Shown: positions 1-12,188 of the stretch, piece by piece | How positions within the stretch are numbered: the stretch's first letter is position 1 | Layout: every line of letters begins with the position of its first letter | Source: Coniella vitis | Taxonomy: Eukaryota; Ascomycota; Sordariomycetes; Diaporthales; Schizoparmaceae | Assembly: GCA_011317545.1 (NCBI GenBank) | Contig: WUJK01000001.1 | Location: forward strand, 1,364,001 to 1,428,000 | Direction: 5' to 3' | DNA length: 64,000 nt | Translations under genes and position numbers: made by a program | The notes under the pieces: generated by a model | What the model saw: only the letters and a program-made list of their open reading frames with translations | What the model was told of the DNA's origin: nothing | The model's database searches: none

Positions 1-3000
1 TTATAACTCGTTTCTTAAGGTTTAATAGATTTTAATAGTATTAGATCCTTTTATAGGTTGCTCTAATTCCTTAGTATTTATATATAGGTATACTATAGAT
101 ATTTCTAATATAATCGTTTTACTCTAATATTATTATACTATCGAGGTTAGGTATTTCTCCTTCGATATATAGTATTACGTTAAGTTCCTTAGTAATAGAT
201 AGTATAATAAGGTTACCGTCTAAATCTTCCTTAAAGATTACTATAATATTTTAGTCTTTACTATTACTATCCTTATAGTTTAACCGTTTACTAAGAGCGT
301 CTATTTATTCGTTTTCTTTACCTTTATAGTAGATAATCTTAAAGTCGAATTCTAATAGAAATTCGTATTATCTAACTTATCGTTTATTAAGCTACTTTAT
401 TAAGGTAAATACCTAAAGGTTCTTATAATCCGTATATATAAGAATTTATTATTTCGCGCCGATAAGATAGTATCGCTATTCCCTAAAGGCTTCTACTATT
501 ACTATAAGTTCCTAATTAGGCATTTTATAATTAAGTTCTAATCCGTTTAGCTTCTTACTAAAGTTACTAACTATTTATAATCGTCCTTTATCGTCTCGTT
601 ATCCGAGTTATCTACCGAGTATATAATCTAATACGTTTATCTCGATCTCGAAAACTTTATCTTAATCTGCTTCGATTAGGATTAGTTCTAATATAACTAT
701 ATCTTTAATTATACTAAAGGCTTTCTATATTTATTTATTCTAATTAAAGGTAATATCCTTTTTCGTAAGTTCCGTAAGTAGTATTATAATATTATTATAG
801 TTCTTAATAAATTATCGGTAGAAGTTAGTATAGCTTAAGAAGGCTCTAATATCTTTAATATTCTAAGGTATAGGCTAGTCCCTAACTACCTATACTTTAT
901 CTTTCTATATTCGTATATACCTTAGTATAATAGTATATCCGAGGTAGTTAACTTCTTAAGTATTCTAGTTATATTTAATAGGTTCTATTAAAATCTTATT
1001 ATCTTAAAGGATTTATAGGATTATTATAATATACTTCTAATATTCCTCGAATATCTTTAAGTAAATAAGGATATCGTTTAGATAGGCGATTATAAAATAG
1101 TCGAGGTATTCGCGTAAGATAAAGTTTATTATTTCTTAGAATAATATAGGGGCGTTAATAAGTCCGAATAGTATAATAAGATATTCGAAATATCCGTAGT
1201 ATATTCTAAACGCTATTTTCTATTCTTCTCCGGGTTTAATACGAATATATATATATCCTTCCTTAAGGTCGAGGGCTATAAACTATTAGGCTCCTCTAAG
1301 TCTATCTCTAAGTTCTTTAAAGAGAGGTAAAGGGTATCGATTCTTAATTATAATATCGTTAAGTTATCGATAGTTAACGTATAATCGTAGTTTACCGTTT
1401 TTCTTTAGTATAAATAGGATTAGGTATCCTATTAGTAAATATAAGGGTCTAATATAGCCTTTCTTAAGATTTTCGTCGATATATTCTCTAAGTGCTTTAA
1501 GTTTATCCTTATTTAATCCGTAGATAGGAAAGAACTTTAGTTATTCTCCTTCTTTAAGTAGGATCTTATAGTTATATAAGCCGTACTTTAGTAGGCTATT
1601 ATCGAATTTTCCTTAAAATAGTTTAATAAACTTCCGATACTCTTTTAGTATACCGGAGAGGTCTTTAAATATATCTTTATCTTATATAATTACTATTATA
1701 AGGAGATATCGTTATATATACTTAATTCCTTCTTAAACTTATCGTAATAATATATCCTATTATTTATAAAATCCTATTATATTATATCCTAATCTACTAT
1801 ATCCCTTATTCTATTAGGTACTAATAATTATTAGATCCTTCTCTATAAGCTATCGAGGTTTATTATATCCTAAAGTAATTATCGTTTTAGCTCTTTTCGA
1901 TTTAGAGGTATATATAAATTCGTTTAAGCCCCTATTATCTAGGTATCGCTTAATAACTAAATCCGATCCTACGCCTTTAATTATAACCGTTTCTTAGGTA
2001 TCCGCTTTATCCTATAAAATATAGCTATTAGTTTAATCGATTCGAGGATTTTCCTTTCTTAACTATAATATACCTAAAATTAACTTATATTATACGGTAT
2101 CCGTAATATCGAAGTTTATTAGTATTATATATCTATAGATTATAACTAGTAATTAATTAGATTCTATATCGATAATACCTTAGCTATAAGCGACTTTTAT
2201 ACCTTCTATAGTACTAAGTTTATAGGGTTCTATCTTCTTCTTCTAAGGTATCTATTCTCTATTAATAACGCTTAGGGATATAAAGTTTCCTTATACTCCG
2301 CTATCTAGGAGTATTATATAGTTTTTATTATTAATTTATATTACGATTTTTAAATATTTATACGTTAAGCTATCTATCGCGTAAAGGGATTTTATTATAA
2401 GTCCTAATCCCTTATTATCCCTTATAAGCGATCCTTACCTTTTAGGTTCTACTATTCTTACTATACTCTAAGGGCTATTATTTAAGCTAGGTTCTTAGCT
2501 TATTATATTCCGTATCGTATATATACTACGGCCTATTACTATAAGCGCGCTTAATTTTCTTCTTCGGTATAGGGAGTTTATACTCCGGGCTAATTATCCT
2601 TAAGGTTATAGTAGGTATACGCTTTATCCGCTAGGTATTCTATATAATCGGCGCGCTTATAGAAGCTATAATATATAGGTTCTAGGTATATAGGCTTTAC
2701 GAGCTTTTCCCTTTATCTCTATTCGTATATTCTATACTAATCGAGCGCTTTTCCTTACGCGTAAGGTGCGTACTAGGGTATTATATATTAGTACTATTTT
2801 ACTTATCGTATAGTATATCCGTAGGGGGTATTATATATAAGGCTAATACTAGCGTAGTTTCCCCTTATTCTAAGTACTTTATAATAGTTACTATTATCGT
2901 TATCGTAGGCGATAATATTATACCTTATTTTATATATAGGGAATTATTCGTTAGTTACCTTATATTTAAAGTATTATCTATAATTATATATAATATAGGT

Positions 3001-4714
3001 AAATTATATAATCTAATAATACTTTTCGTAGAGATAATTAATTCGCGCGTCTTCTTATATAAGGGGGGTTTCGTTTTAATAAGATATTATTAGGAATAGT
3101 TCTCTAAGTATAATACCGCGGATAAGGTAATATATATCTCCTTTATCGGTATCTTCGTTTATAAAGCTTTCTAATTCTAAGCTTATTCCTTCGTTAATAG
3201 TTTAGGCGTTAATACTCTATTTAATACTAAGCGTTTCCTATTACTCTATAATTTCCGTAATATCGCTTTATAAAATACTCGTTTTATTAGGCGGTTTATA
3301 TCCTTTTATATCGTATTAGTAGGGGTATTCCCTAATAAGCTAGGCTTATTATTCTATTACTAGTCTTTTAAATAGACTATTATCCGTTAGGAGAGGTATC
3401 CTCTAGGTAATTATAACTTATCGTTTTTTATAAGGTTTTTAAGGGAATTATCCTAAGCCTTATTTTATTAAGAGGTATATTATATAATTATCCTTATAAT
3501 AGAAGGTCTAGTTAAGGAGTTTATAATCGGAATTATCCGATATTTACTTTAAAAGCTAGTTTTAGCTAGGAGTAGAATCCGTAGTCTCGTATATTATAAT
3601 ATTAGCTTATTATCCTTCGGGGACTTTCTTAAATTCTCTAGGTTTCTTAGGTTATCGGCATTCTCGTACGAAATAGCCTATTTTACTATAATTAAAATAT
3701 TCTTTACTTATAAGTTTATATTAAGCTATATTAAGCTCTATAGGTCCTATATATATAGTACCGCTAACTACTATACCTTATTATTAGAAGCTACGGTTAG
3801 TTATTTATTAAATCCGCCGTCCTATATTAGTATAATTCCTCTATATAGTATAGCTTCCTCCTTTCTTACTTTTCTCTATATATCTTTTATAAAGACGGTT
3901 ATCGATACGGATAGTATTATTACTAAATATTATAAAGTCTTTAGGCTAATCCTACTTAGAGATTTTATCCTTAACCTTATCCTTAAATCCTCTATAATAG
4001 TATTCTATAAGGTTCTTATCTTCCTAAGGGAGGTATACTAAGAGTTACTTAAAGCGGATTATATAGGCTAAAGTAGATTTATTCTACTTAAGTTCTATAA
4101 GTTATTATATTATAGTCCGTTCTTTATTAGGGTCGCTGAATATTTCCTTAAGGATATATTCGAATCCTACGAATAAGTCGAATATATTCTTAGTAGTTAT
4201 CTTATATTAATCGAGGTTACCTAGGTATTTAATATAGTTATAAAGTAAGGGTTCGTATTAGATAAGCGCGTCCTTTTCGAATCGTATACCGGCTAGGATA
4301 ACTTTATCGGGTTTAGTAGTAAATTATATTATATTATATAGGAAGTATGCTTTATAATATATAAGGAATCCTTAAAGCGTTTTCTAATTACCGTTATATA
4401 TAGTAGGTTTATCTATCTTATAGCCGTTACCGGTATTTTAAATAATAGGCGCTAGGGGCATAGCGGCTATAGTTTAGTATTATTCGAGCTATTAGGCCTA
4501 CCTATAGATAGTACGATTCTGCTGCTCCTAGTTCTACCGGAGTATAACGAATTATTAGGTAAGTTCGATTAATTAGCGTATTATATCTTCCTAAGTTATA
4601 ACCTAGCGATATCCTTCTCTTAAGGTAGACGGGGTAGGAGTTTAAGGAGCTATTATTATACTTAATATTACCTAAGAGGTATATATAGACCGTCCTAAAT
4701 AAGAGTTATAAAAA
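1..4714 (-). mobile_element. Gypsy (Ty3) retrotransposon body, RIP-degraded, cut by the window start
   Basis: Internal region of an LTR retrotransposon read on the minus strand; its 5' LTR lies at 4715-5170. In coding order: gag (about 4650-3900), a CCHC-like knuckle near 3710-3650 with one Cys still present, protease with LLDSG near 2325-2295, reverse transcriptase (about 1620-950), RNase H (about 760-290), and the start of the integrase zinc region at the window edge. The RT catalytic box reads Y-L-N-D at 1084-1073, one aspartate lost. Many TAA/TAG codons interrupt the frames and CpA/TpG is almost absent, so the copy is dead by RIP. Order PR-RT-RH-IN is that of Ty3/Gypsy. The same body recurs at 13823-21011, 23277-26621, 38509-41175, 41834-43924 and 51014-56185. 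Confidence 0.9.
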
Positions 4715-5170
4715 TATAATAATCCTTACCTAAATCCCGGATTCTAGAAGTACTTATAAGTTATATATTAATAGGTAGAGAAGTATTACCTTTAAGTCTT
4801 CGTATATTATCGAGTAATATTAAGTATTATAAGTAATTAAGAGGGATTACCCTATTATATAAAATAATACTTAGATTTATAACTAAAGATTATAAGGAAA
4901 ACTATCTAATAGCTAGGAAATCCATCGTCCTTATATCCTTCTATTATCCTATTTATTAATATATAGCCTATCTAAGCTTATTAATACTTATAATTGCCTA
5001 TTAACTATCCGATAGGTAATAGTAATCTCTTATAGGCTCTACCCTAACCCTGATTATATTATCCGTATTCCTTATATAAGAGATCCCCATCGGTCCGTTA
5101 AGGTTCCGATTTGCTAGCATATAGTTGCGCTGGCCTGTTCCTATAACCTGTATATTCATAGGTTATAATA
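4715..5170 (-). repeat. Gypsy 5' LTR (copy A)
   Basis: A 456-bp LTR in minus orientation, ends TATAATAATCC...GGTTATAATA on the plus strand; less mutated copies show these were TGTAATGATCC...GGTTATAACA, so the LTR has TG...CA ends. It joins the minus-strand Gypsy body on its left. It holds a short terminal hairpin, a TATATAAG box, a two-unit telomere-like motif ACCCTAACCCT at 5041-5051, and a cassette at about 4948-5040 not shared with the other LTRs. CpA and TpG survive more often towards the gene island than on the left. Confidence 0.88.
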
Positions 5171-5396
5171 AAGGATATAAGGATAGGAGTTTATAGCTTA
5201 ATATTAGATAGTTTTCTTATAGTCTTTAGTTATAAATCTAAGTATTATTTTATATAATACGGTAATCCCTCTTAATCACTTATAATACTTAATATTACTC
5301 GATAACGTACGAAGACTTAAAGGTAATACTTCCCCGCCTGCTAATATATAATTATAGGTACTTCCAGAATCCGGGATTCAGGCAAGGATCATTACA
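5171..5396 (+). repeat. Inverted Gypsy LTR fragment (3' part)
   Basis: A 226-bp piece equal to the 3' part of the LTR in plus orientation, ending in an almost unmutated GGATCATTACA. It starts exactly where the conserved block after the variable cassette begins and abuts LTR copy A head-on. With the matching part of copy A (4715-4940) it forms an inverted repeat of about 226-bp arms around a 230-bp centre. The TF-gene island starts directly after it. Recombination between inverted elements is the likely origin. Confidence 0.85.
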
Positions 5397-5960
5397 CTCT
5401 ATTATAGTAAATAATCCCAAATATTCAACACCTTATGGTTGAGTTAAGTTTAGTCTTGGAAACATTGGATTCATAAATCAATGTATACCAAGTCATTCTA
5501 GATTCAGTGAGAATGTGGTGTATGAAAGCGGCGACAAATGAAACAATAGGTGAGAATTTGCTTTTCAATCATAGCTCGAACCCCAACCCTGAATCTCGTG
5601 CTATGGTGCTGACAGTATGATGATGTAACGGTCGCGAAACAGTTATTATTGCCTTGAGCTTCGAAGCTCCGTGCCGAAACCTGTCAATAACAATACCTCC
5701 GCACATAGTTCTCCTTACCAATAAAAGGACCCCGAGAAGAAACGACTCAGGGGGCCTTCAGAAGCCCTAGCACAAGCATTAATAACACAGAAATTCTCAA
5801 GTGCTTCCTACGCTCACTCCATTGCGCATCAATCCTAGCGGCGGTATGCATTCTCCAGACTCATTCCCTTGGCACCCCATTTTTCTTACAGCTTACTAGA
5901 GTCAAGCAATTCCGTCCCCTACCTTAGCCTTTCGTCACATAATCCGTGTCGCGGCCTGCA
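5397..5960. other. Intergenic / 5' region of the transcription-factor gene
   Basis: Unmutated sequence with normal CpA/TpG content between the LTR fragment and the start codon at 5961. It contains a perfect 14-bp palindrome GAGCTTCGAAGCTC at 5656-5669. A possible 3' splice site (TTTTTCTTACAG, about 5879-5890) leaves open an intron in the 5' leader. I see no clear TATA box and no other gene. Confidence 0.5.
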
Positions 5961-8398
5961 ATGGGACCACACCATCGCAAGCTCCTGCCGGCGCCACCAC
6001 ATCCAGGCATTACCGAGCCGTCAGCAGCTTCGCCGGTTGTTAGGAGGAAGCGAGCTGCCGTTAGAATCGCGTGCAATATGTGCCGTGCCAAGAAGACCTC
6101 AGTGCGTTCCTACCCAATGCATCCCAATCACAAGCCTAGCACTGAGTTGAGTTGCTTGGGCATTAGTGCGATGGTAATCGGCCAAGCTGTGACCGCTGCA
6201 GTCAGCGCGGTCATGCGTGCATCTACACCACAGCCAGTAGAGCGGAGACACAGCGGGTAACGATGGAGGGCCATCTCGCTCGGCTCCAAAACCAGCTTAA
6301 GGAACACCAAGACATTCTGCAACATCTTCAGTCGGCACCAGAAGCCGAGGCTCTCTCCATACTTCGACGTATGAAGTCAACACCGAACCTCGAAGCCGTG
6401 CTGTTTTCCATCAGGAGTTCCATACCCCCGAGCAAACCATCGGATGTCGAAGCTGCCCGTGCGACGCTACCGTGTATCCAGTCTGGTTCAGAGTTTGAGC
6501 TGGCGATGTTGCACGGAAACGCTTATCCAGCACTGGCAGACATTGATACTTCGGCCATCAACGTTAAGAGTATATTTGGGCGGCGTGTTGGTTGTAGCCT
6601 CCCATACGCTGCTACCAATGCATTGCTTGAGAACTACAAGGTGCTTGCGGATAATGCTTTCTTTTGCAACCCAACAAAGGGCCTCGTTTGCGGACCCCCT
6701 TCCCCTTTACGCGGCACCAGCAGCCGTAGCAGCTCGCCCTTCCTAGGTCCTTTGCAGGACTGGGTCTTCTATGATCCGAGACTTCGGCATGTGCGCTTTC
6801 AGTACTGGACCCGTATCCCTCTGAACGACGAGTTCGCAGCCAGTTTACTATCTATATATTTTGAGAATGAACACGCCATAATTGGCACGTTTGATGCGTC
6901 CATCTTCCTTGACGCCCTCGTCGAAGGTCGTTTGGATTTCTGCTCCTCCTTCTTCGTTAGCTCCCTGCTTTGTTTGGCTTCGGTGAGTGCAGGCTTTCTG
7001 TTCCTCTTGACGTCTTATTGACCGCTGGCTTATAGCTGTGCTTCTCCTCTCTAGACTTGAGAGCTGTTCCGCTTGCGATTGCCTTTCTGAACGAGGCACA
7101 GAGTCTTTGGCAGGCGGAACGTTCGACAGATTCGGTCGTCAATGTTAGCGCATTGATAACCCTGGGCGTAGCCACTATGATGCATGGCAAGGACGATATT
7201 TCTCTGGAATTGTTCTCTGACGCACGCCATATGGCAGAGCGGATGTCCTTGCTGGGGGTCCGTCATACGCATGACCTATCCCAAAGATTCTCCCGACTGC
7301 ATCCCACGGAACTAAGGGCTTTCGCCCATGCAGCCTGGGGTTGCTACAACTGGTTAAGGTACGCAGCTGAAATGTCGAGAGCGATAGCAAACGCAGGCGA
7401 CTAGCACTGACTTATTGAACAGTGTTCATGCGAGCTACTATAAGGGAGAGCCAATTGACTTCCCCCCGGTATTCCCCATACCTAGCTCGTGTAGCACTAC
7501 TCCGCTATATGATTTGCCTAACTATCACCAACCGGGATGTGCAAGTCAAATCTTCGCCGAATGGTGCAAGCTATGGACAATTGCTCAAGAAATACAGGCT
7601 ACATATAGGAGAAACAGCGCAATCCCATTGCAGGATGTCATTCCATATGCATTCGTTGAGGCGAAGTACCAAAAGCTGTTAACTTGGGCAGATAATCTCC
7701 ATCACGGCATGACGAGGATAGGTCAAGAGTTCCCGTACGTCTCCGTCCTCCAGTAAGTCGGCGTCATTGTCTATTCTCGTTTCCCCGTCTTTTTGGATGA
7801 TTTTCTTTGCATCCCGCTAATATTTTCTAGCGCATACTTCCATATAATTATTCTTGATCTGTTTCGTCCATTCCTGGAAGCAGCTGAACAAGTCCGCTTA
7901 AGGTCATTTTCATCACAAGACGCATCACCAAAGACGATTTTCGACGCGTCATTAAAACAGCTCCAAAGGATTGTACTTGATTACAGCTCAAAATATGATC
8001 CCCGGTTCTACAACTTTATAATCAACGGCGCCGTTCTCCACATCATGCATGTTACCCTCCATAACCTGGATACATCAGGCTGGCGGCTTAACCTAGCGCT
8101 GGGCTTGGGTTGGATGAAAGAGATTTATATTCGGTTCGCCGTTATTGGAAAGGTTGCCCAGGCCTATATGGCAATTGGTCTGGACACAGGCATGCTCTCG
8201 AATGAGGAAGCTCGTGAATTTATGGACGACCTCAAGCTTCGGGGACGTCACCACAACCTAGCTGACGTTGCTGTCTCGTGCATAGTAGACTTTGGCGTTG
8301 CTATGTCGTCTCAGCATGATGGCCGAGCGCAAGGTCTGGCTGAACGATTTGACGAGTTAGCTCTTTTCGACGAGTTCCTCGGCTCACCGACGGCTTAG
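5961..8398 (+). CDS. Zn2Cys6 transcription factor with fungal-specific middle homology domain (NirA-like)
   Basis: Five exons join without frame loss: 5961-6101, 6167-6982, 7036-7358, 7423-7752, 7831-8398, giving 2178 nt or 725 residues. All four introns (53-78 bp) are GT...AG. Splicing the first intron completes a canonical binuclear cluster, Cys38-X2-Cys41-X6-Cys48-X6-Cys55-X2-Cys58-X6-Cys65; unspliced, the cluster is broken. A heptad-like helix follows (about residues 80-103), likely for dimerisation. The middle region from about residue 255 (YWTRIPLNDEF onward) and the segment ILDLFRPFLE match the fungal_trans domain of NirA-type activators. It should be a nuclear DNA-binding regulator; targets are unknown. 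ATG 5961 is the first in frame after a TAA at 5940. The nearest downstream gene is a secreted-protein gene 3.8 kb away. The gene is intact although wedged between RIPped Gypsy copies. Confidence 0.9.
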
Positions 8399-10380
8399 TC
8401 CTTTTCTCAAGTGTCTACAATAAATGAGTCTCCGATACTGGTATACACACAAGGGAAAAGCAAAAAGAACGCGCTTTTGAAAGCATTGGGGTTGTAGGTA
8501 TTAGAGAGTCTTCGAGACGGGGTTCTGCTATAAACAGGAGCTAATAGTTCGATTTAGATATGAGAATTGTGAAAGTCGTGTTCCATAGCTTCCAAGTAGT
8601 ACGGCCCTTGAATCATACTGATGATAGAATATCACTTTATTGGAGGCTTTACTTGGTCAAAACTCCGCAATATATTAATCAGTCATGTTCTACATTCATA
8701 TCCCAATAGGTAGGTAGACCTTTATCATAAGCATTACTTGCAAAACGATATAGATCTACGCATAGATAGCATCTAGCAAATTATCAACTACTTGATTTCA
8801 GAATAAAGAATTGTATCATAAAATATTATTCTTCGTGATACATTCTGGATCTTGTAATAACATATCCATATTACTTGACTAATATGGCTTATTTTATTAG
8901 CCGTTCTATATTATGAACCTGTCAAATAGACCAAGAACTCGACATTGATCTGGAGCCTCGCAAGATAAGAAATGAGTCTGGGACAGTGCCTTTGATGGTC
9001 AGATGGCCACTTCCAAAGAACATTGCTCGTTGAGGCCAGCAGACTACCAACTCAGACATATATTAGCGATCTGCTGGCTTTGGAATTGGATTATGTTGTG
9101 GCAGTTTCCCGGGTTGGTATAAATTCTAGAGTGTCTATTTCTCACGAGATGGTAGGATTAGAGCAACATACCCACTTAGTCCAGTAAGTGGCCCTCTTGC
9201 GTTTTTGACCCCTACGGACTGCATCGAGAGTAAAGATATTCTGGATAATATCTTGCTGGTACCATATCATTTCGGGTTCTGGTGCATGTTAAAGGAGTAA
9301 CATCCTTTCACGGTCTACCTCGTAATATTTTGTAGCAAACCAGATCCTCAAGGTATCTTCATATATCGCCATCCTGGAAGCAAAAGCTGAAGCTTGACCA
9401 TAGTCTACGAAAGCAGGCTATGACCATCTCCGCCAAATTCATTTACGGCTGGGCATGTCGATGTTCGCGACCCAGCTGATTCCATTATATCGACTGAAGT
9501 AGAGTGTCTTAAGTTCGCGTGCAGGACGATCTGGCAAACTAATCAAATCATCGAACTCATGTCTCTTTTACAAGTCCTAAATTTACGGCATGGATACGGT
9601 TGCTTGGAAGCTTGTATAGGCCAAGGCTAAGTGATATATTAGCCACGCGCCTAGGACCTTAGCTATGCAAAGCTTTGGTGGTTTGAAACCAAACAGCTCT
9701 AGAGCTGGACAGACACGGGTATAGGACGGTCAGGACTTGGTTCAGTAGATTGCATTTGATTGTACTTCAGATATATCAACTGTATCGATGAGAATCTTGT
9801 AGGCTAACAACAGGAACGGACTACATTGTCACAACTGACGCCGACTGTTTGCATCCAGTTGTAGAAAACTTCCAATTACATCGATAGTTAGCCGTATGAA
9901 CAGGACTCAAAAGGAAGCACAAATACCACCCAAAAACGCCCCTTTATCGATCTAAAAAAAATAAGACGAACCTCACGGAAAGTCACAGCAGGGATATGCA
10001 TCAAGATACAAATACCCGCAGCTTGAGTATTAGAAGTCTGGGAAGCGAGGCGCAGAAAGCGCGAGCAAGGCACGGGAGGAGGAGATGATTCCGCAAACGG
10101 CGTAGAGTCGTTATCTTAGGCCGTTTCGTCATTGAGGCGTGCACCTTTACCAAGACTGGATTGAAAGACTTTAGTAAACCTTCTACGTCCGCGAGCGGCC
10201 CTAACAAAAGCTCAGCTTTGAGTATAGAAACACCGATAAGTCGCTTTTCTTTTGGTGTTTCGATGTAGCTCACCAATTTCCCATTCTATCTTATATCCAT
10301 CTGCCAAGAAGACTATTTCAGTATTATGAGATAGACCTAGCCAGCCGGCTTTCATTCAATACTCTAATATTTGATTGCAG
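8399..10380. other. Gene-free spacer
   Basis: Ordinary, un-RIPped sequence, moderately AT-rich. Short minus-strand frames near 9888-10276 show no recognisable motif and overlap each other, so I do not call a gene. The first 100 bases after the TF stop are the likely 3' UTR of that gene; no terminator motif can be fixed. Confidence 0.4.
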
Positions 10381-11400
10381 CATCTGCAAAGTAAGACACA
10401 GCTTGCAAGTCCAAGCAGAAAGGATCAGAAATAATAACCACAAACGTGGACAACACAACCGAAAACCGGGACAATACAACTGTAATCATGGCCAACAAAG
10501 CCACAAACATGGAGAGCGACGTGACATAGATTCAGATGAATGATAGCCAGGGCAAGGACTTCAGCACGGCTATTGCTGAGGCTATCCACAACATCAACGC
10601 ACGCGCGAATAAAGCTACTAGTAGTGCATCAGACGCAGCGTGCTTGGGGGCCAAATGAAACCGGCGTTTTCAGTCATTAAAATTGTACAACAGGTCTTTC
10701 TGAAAGCTCTGCGCAATTGCCAACATATCAGCTACCTACTGCTTATCAGGACTATCAAAGGAAGTTCCCTTCAAGCTTCCAGACTATTGTGGATATGACG
10801 GACGAAATGTGGAAGCGGGCAGCTAGATCCAGTAACGCTTGGAAGAAATCAAGGATAAACAAGGGTCATCCATTCAAAGCCATTAGAGTCTACATAAGAC
10901 CTCTATCAAATCTTTACTCAGCGCTCCACCGCTTTCTTCTCCGTCCTGGTTGTCAGTCTTTTTATCCTGGTTCGATACCTCCAGACAGCCAATGACCAAG
11001 GCCCTATGGCGCTTCAAGAGCAACAAGAGGAGAAACAGCGAGCTACTATCACCGACAAATCTAGCTCCGAAAGATGACTTACCGCCATCTTACGAGACAA
11101 AGAACGGCCTGTTGCTCGTTTTAGGCCTCGATGGCTTCACTACCAGTAATCAACACGTATCAAGACAAACACTATATCCTGCCATCACGTTGGGCTTCTA
11201 GAGCGATCTAGGGTTGGAATTGCGAAAGTGAAGTGGGAAATGCTTCTCTGAAGCCTCGCGCTTTAATAAGGGGAGCAAGCAAAATTGGAAGGTACAACCT
11301 ATTTGCTTCCTTAGGATCCGTAGCTTCCTTAAAACTTCAGAAGGCTTGCTGGGCTGTGTACGTATCGCAGATATGCGCTGCACTTAGGCGCCTCTGTATC
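10381..11400 (+). pseudogene. Possible decayed coding sequence, unidentified
   Basis: Several plus-strand frames in succession have protein-like composition but are broken by stops and frame changes: a Thr/Asn-rich stretch from about 10440, a frame at 10717-10995, then a Gln/Glu-rich helix-like stretch near 11005-11080 in another frame. No known domain is recognisable. It may be a gag-like transposon remnant or a degraded host gene. Base composition is not that of RIP, so decay here, if real, had another cause. Low confidence. Confidence 0.2.
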
Positions 11401-12084
11401 TAGCAAAATATATACTAAAGCGAGCCATTACTATGGAACGTTCATTTCCTAATTAATTACTTCAATGTACTATTCCTGACCTTCTAATCCACCATGCACC
11501 ATCTCCCAGACTTAGCAGCGTATAAGCCTTACGGCGTACCAATTCTGCGTCCGTCTTATAAGCCATTGAGTCGTTGGAATTATCTCGTTGGCATTCAAAA
11601 AGTGCTAAAAGCAGTGGTATTCTTTATGCCTGTCCATTGGCCTCTAACCGACCTCGGCTTGTTCAGCTTTCATCACACGAATCCGTCAGCCTCCTTGCAT
11701 TATACCCGAGTCTATCATTTCTGTGCCTTATCAACGATTCCACAAATGCAATAAATCATAATCCGACTTAGAGTAATCAATCAGCAAAGGAGGCCTAGCG
11801 CATCAAAAATTTCTCTGCTATCCTTAATCGGGCCGGACGCCACCTTTTCAACAGATGGCGCTACTAGATGTTAATAGACCGACTCGTACCCCGCACACCA
11901 AACTCTTTTAATACAGATATAGGATATTCAGCTGAGACGGTAATGATTTCTAAGGCGCTGAGTCCAGGGTTTTGCTTCTCGAATATAATATTCTGTCATC
12001 GTATTGGACCCTACGCCGATGATACTACATCCTGTGAGCATTATGAGGCTTCCCCCGATGATCGGTATATGTTCTTTTCCTATG
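11401..12084. other. Gene-free spacer upstream of the PAN-module gene
   Basis: Un-RIPped sequence with short unconnected frames on both strands (for example 11494-11754 and 11868-12089) lacking motifs or plausible splice partners. Probably promoter-distal spacer of the gene at 12189. Confidence 0.4.
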
Positions 12085-12090
12085 TATAAA
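12085..12090 (+). promoter_or_regulatory. Putative TATA box of the PAN-module gene
   Basis: TATAAA lies about 100 bp before the start codon at 12189 and is followed by a C/T-rich leader (around 12140-12180), the usual arrangement of a fungal core promoter. Inferred from position only. Confidence 0.4.
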
Positions 12091-12188
12091 TTGAGTCACT
12101 CCAAGCCTAACAGTTGTCCAGTGGATAATCTCTTGTTCCCAAACATCCTTCCTCATCCATTCGCTATCACCAAGTTCTAATAGTCTTC

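Noticed and set aside
5041..5051. ACCCTAACCCT as a sign of a chromosome end
   Set aside because: Only two units, internal, and repeated in nearly every Gypsy LTR.
5869..6260. Unspliced alternative frames at the start of the transcription-factor gene
   Set aside because: The spliced model restores a canonical six-cysteine cluster and one frame over five exons; the others do not.
9888..10276. Two overlapping minus-strand frames in the spacer
   Set aside because: Different frames, no motif, no splice sites linking them to anything.
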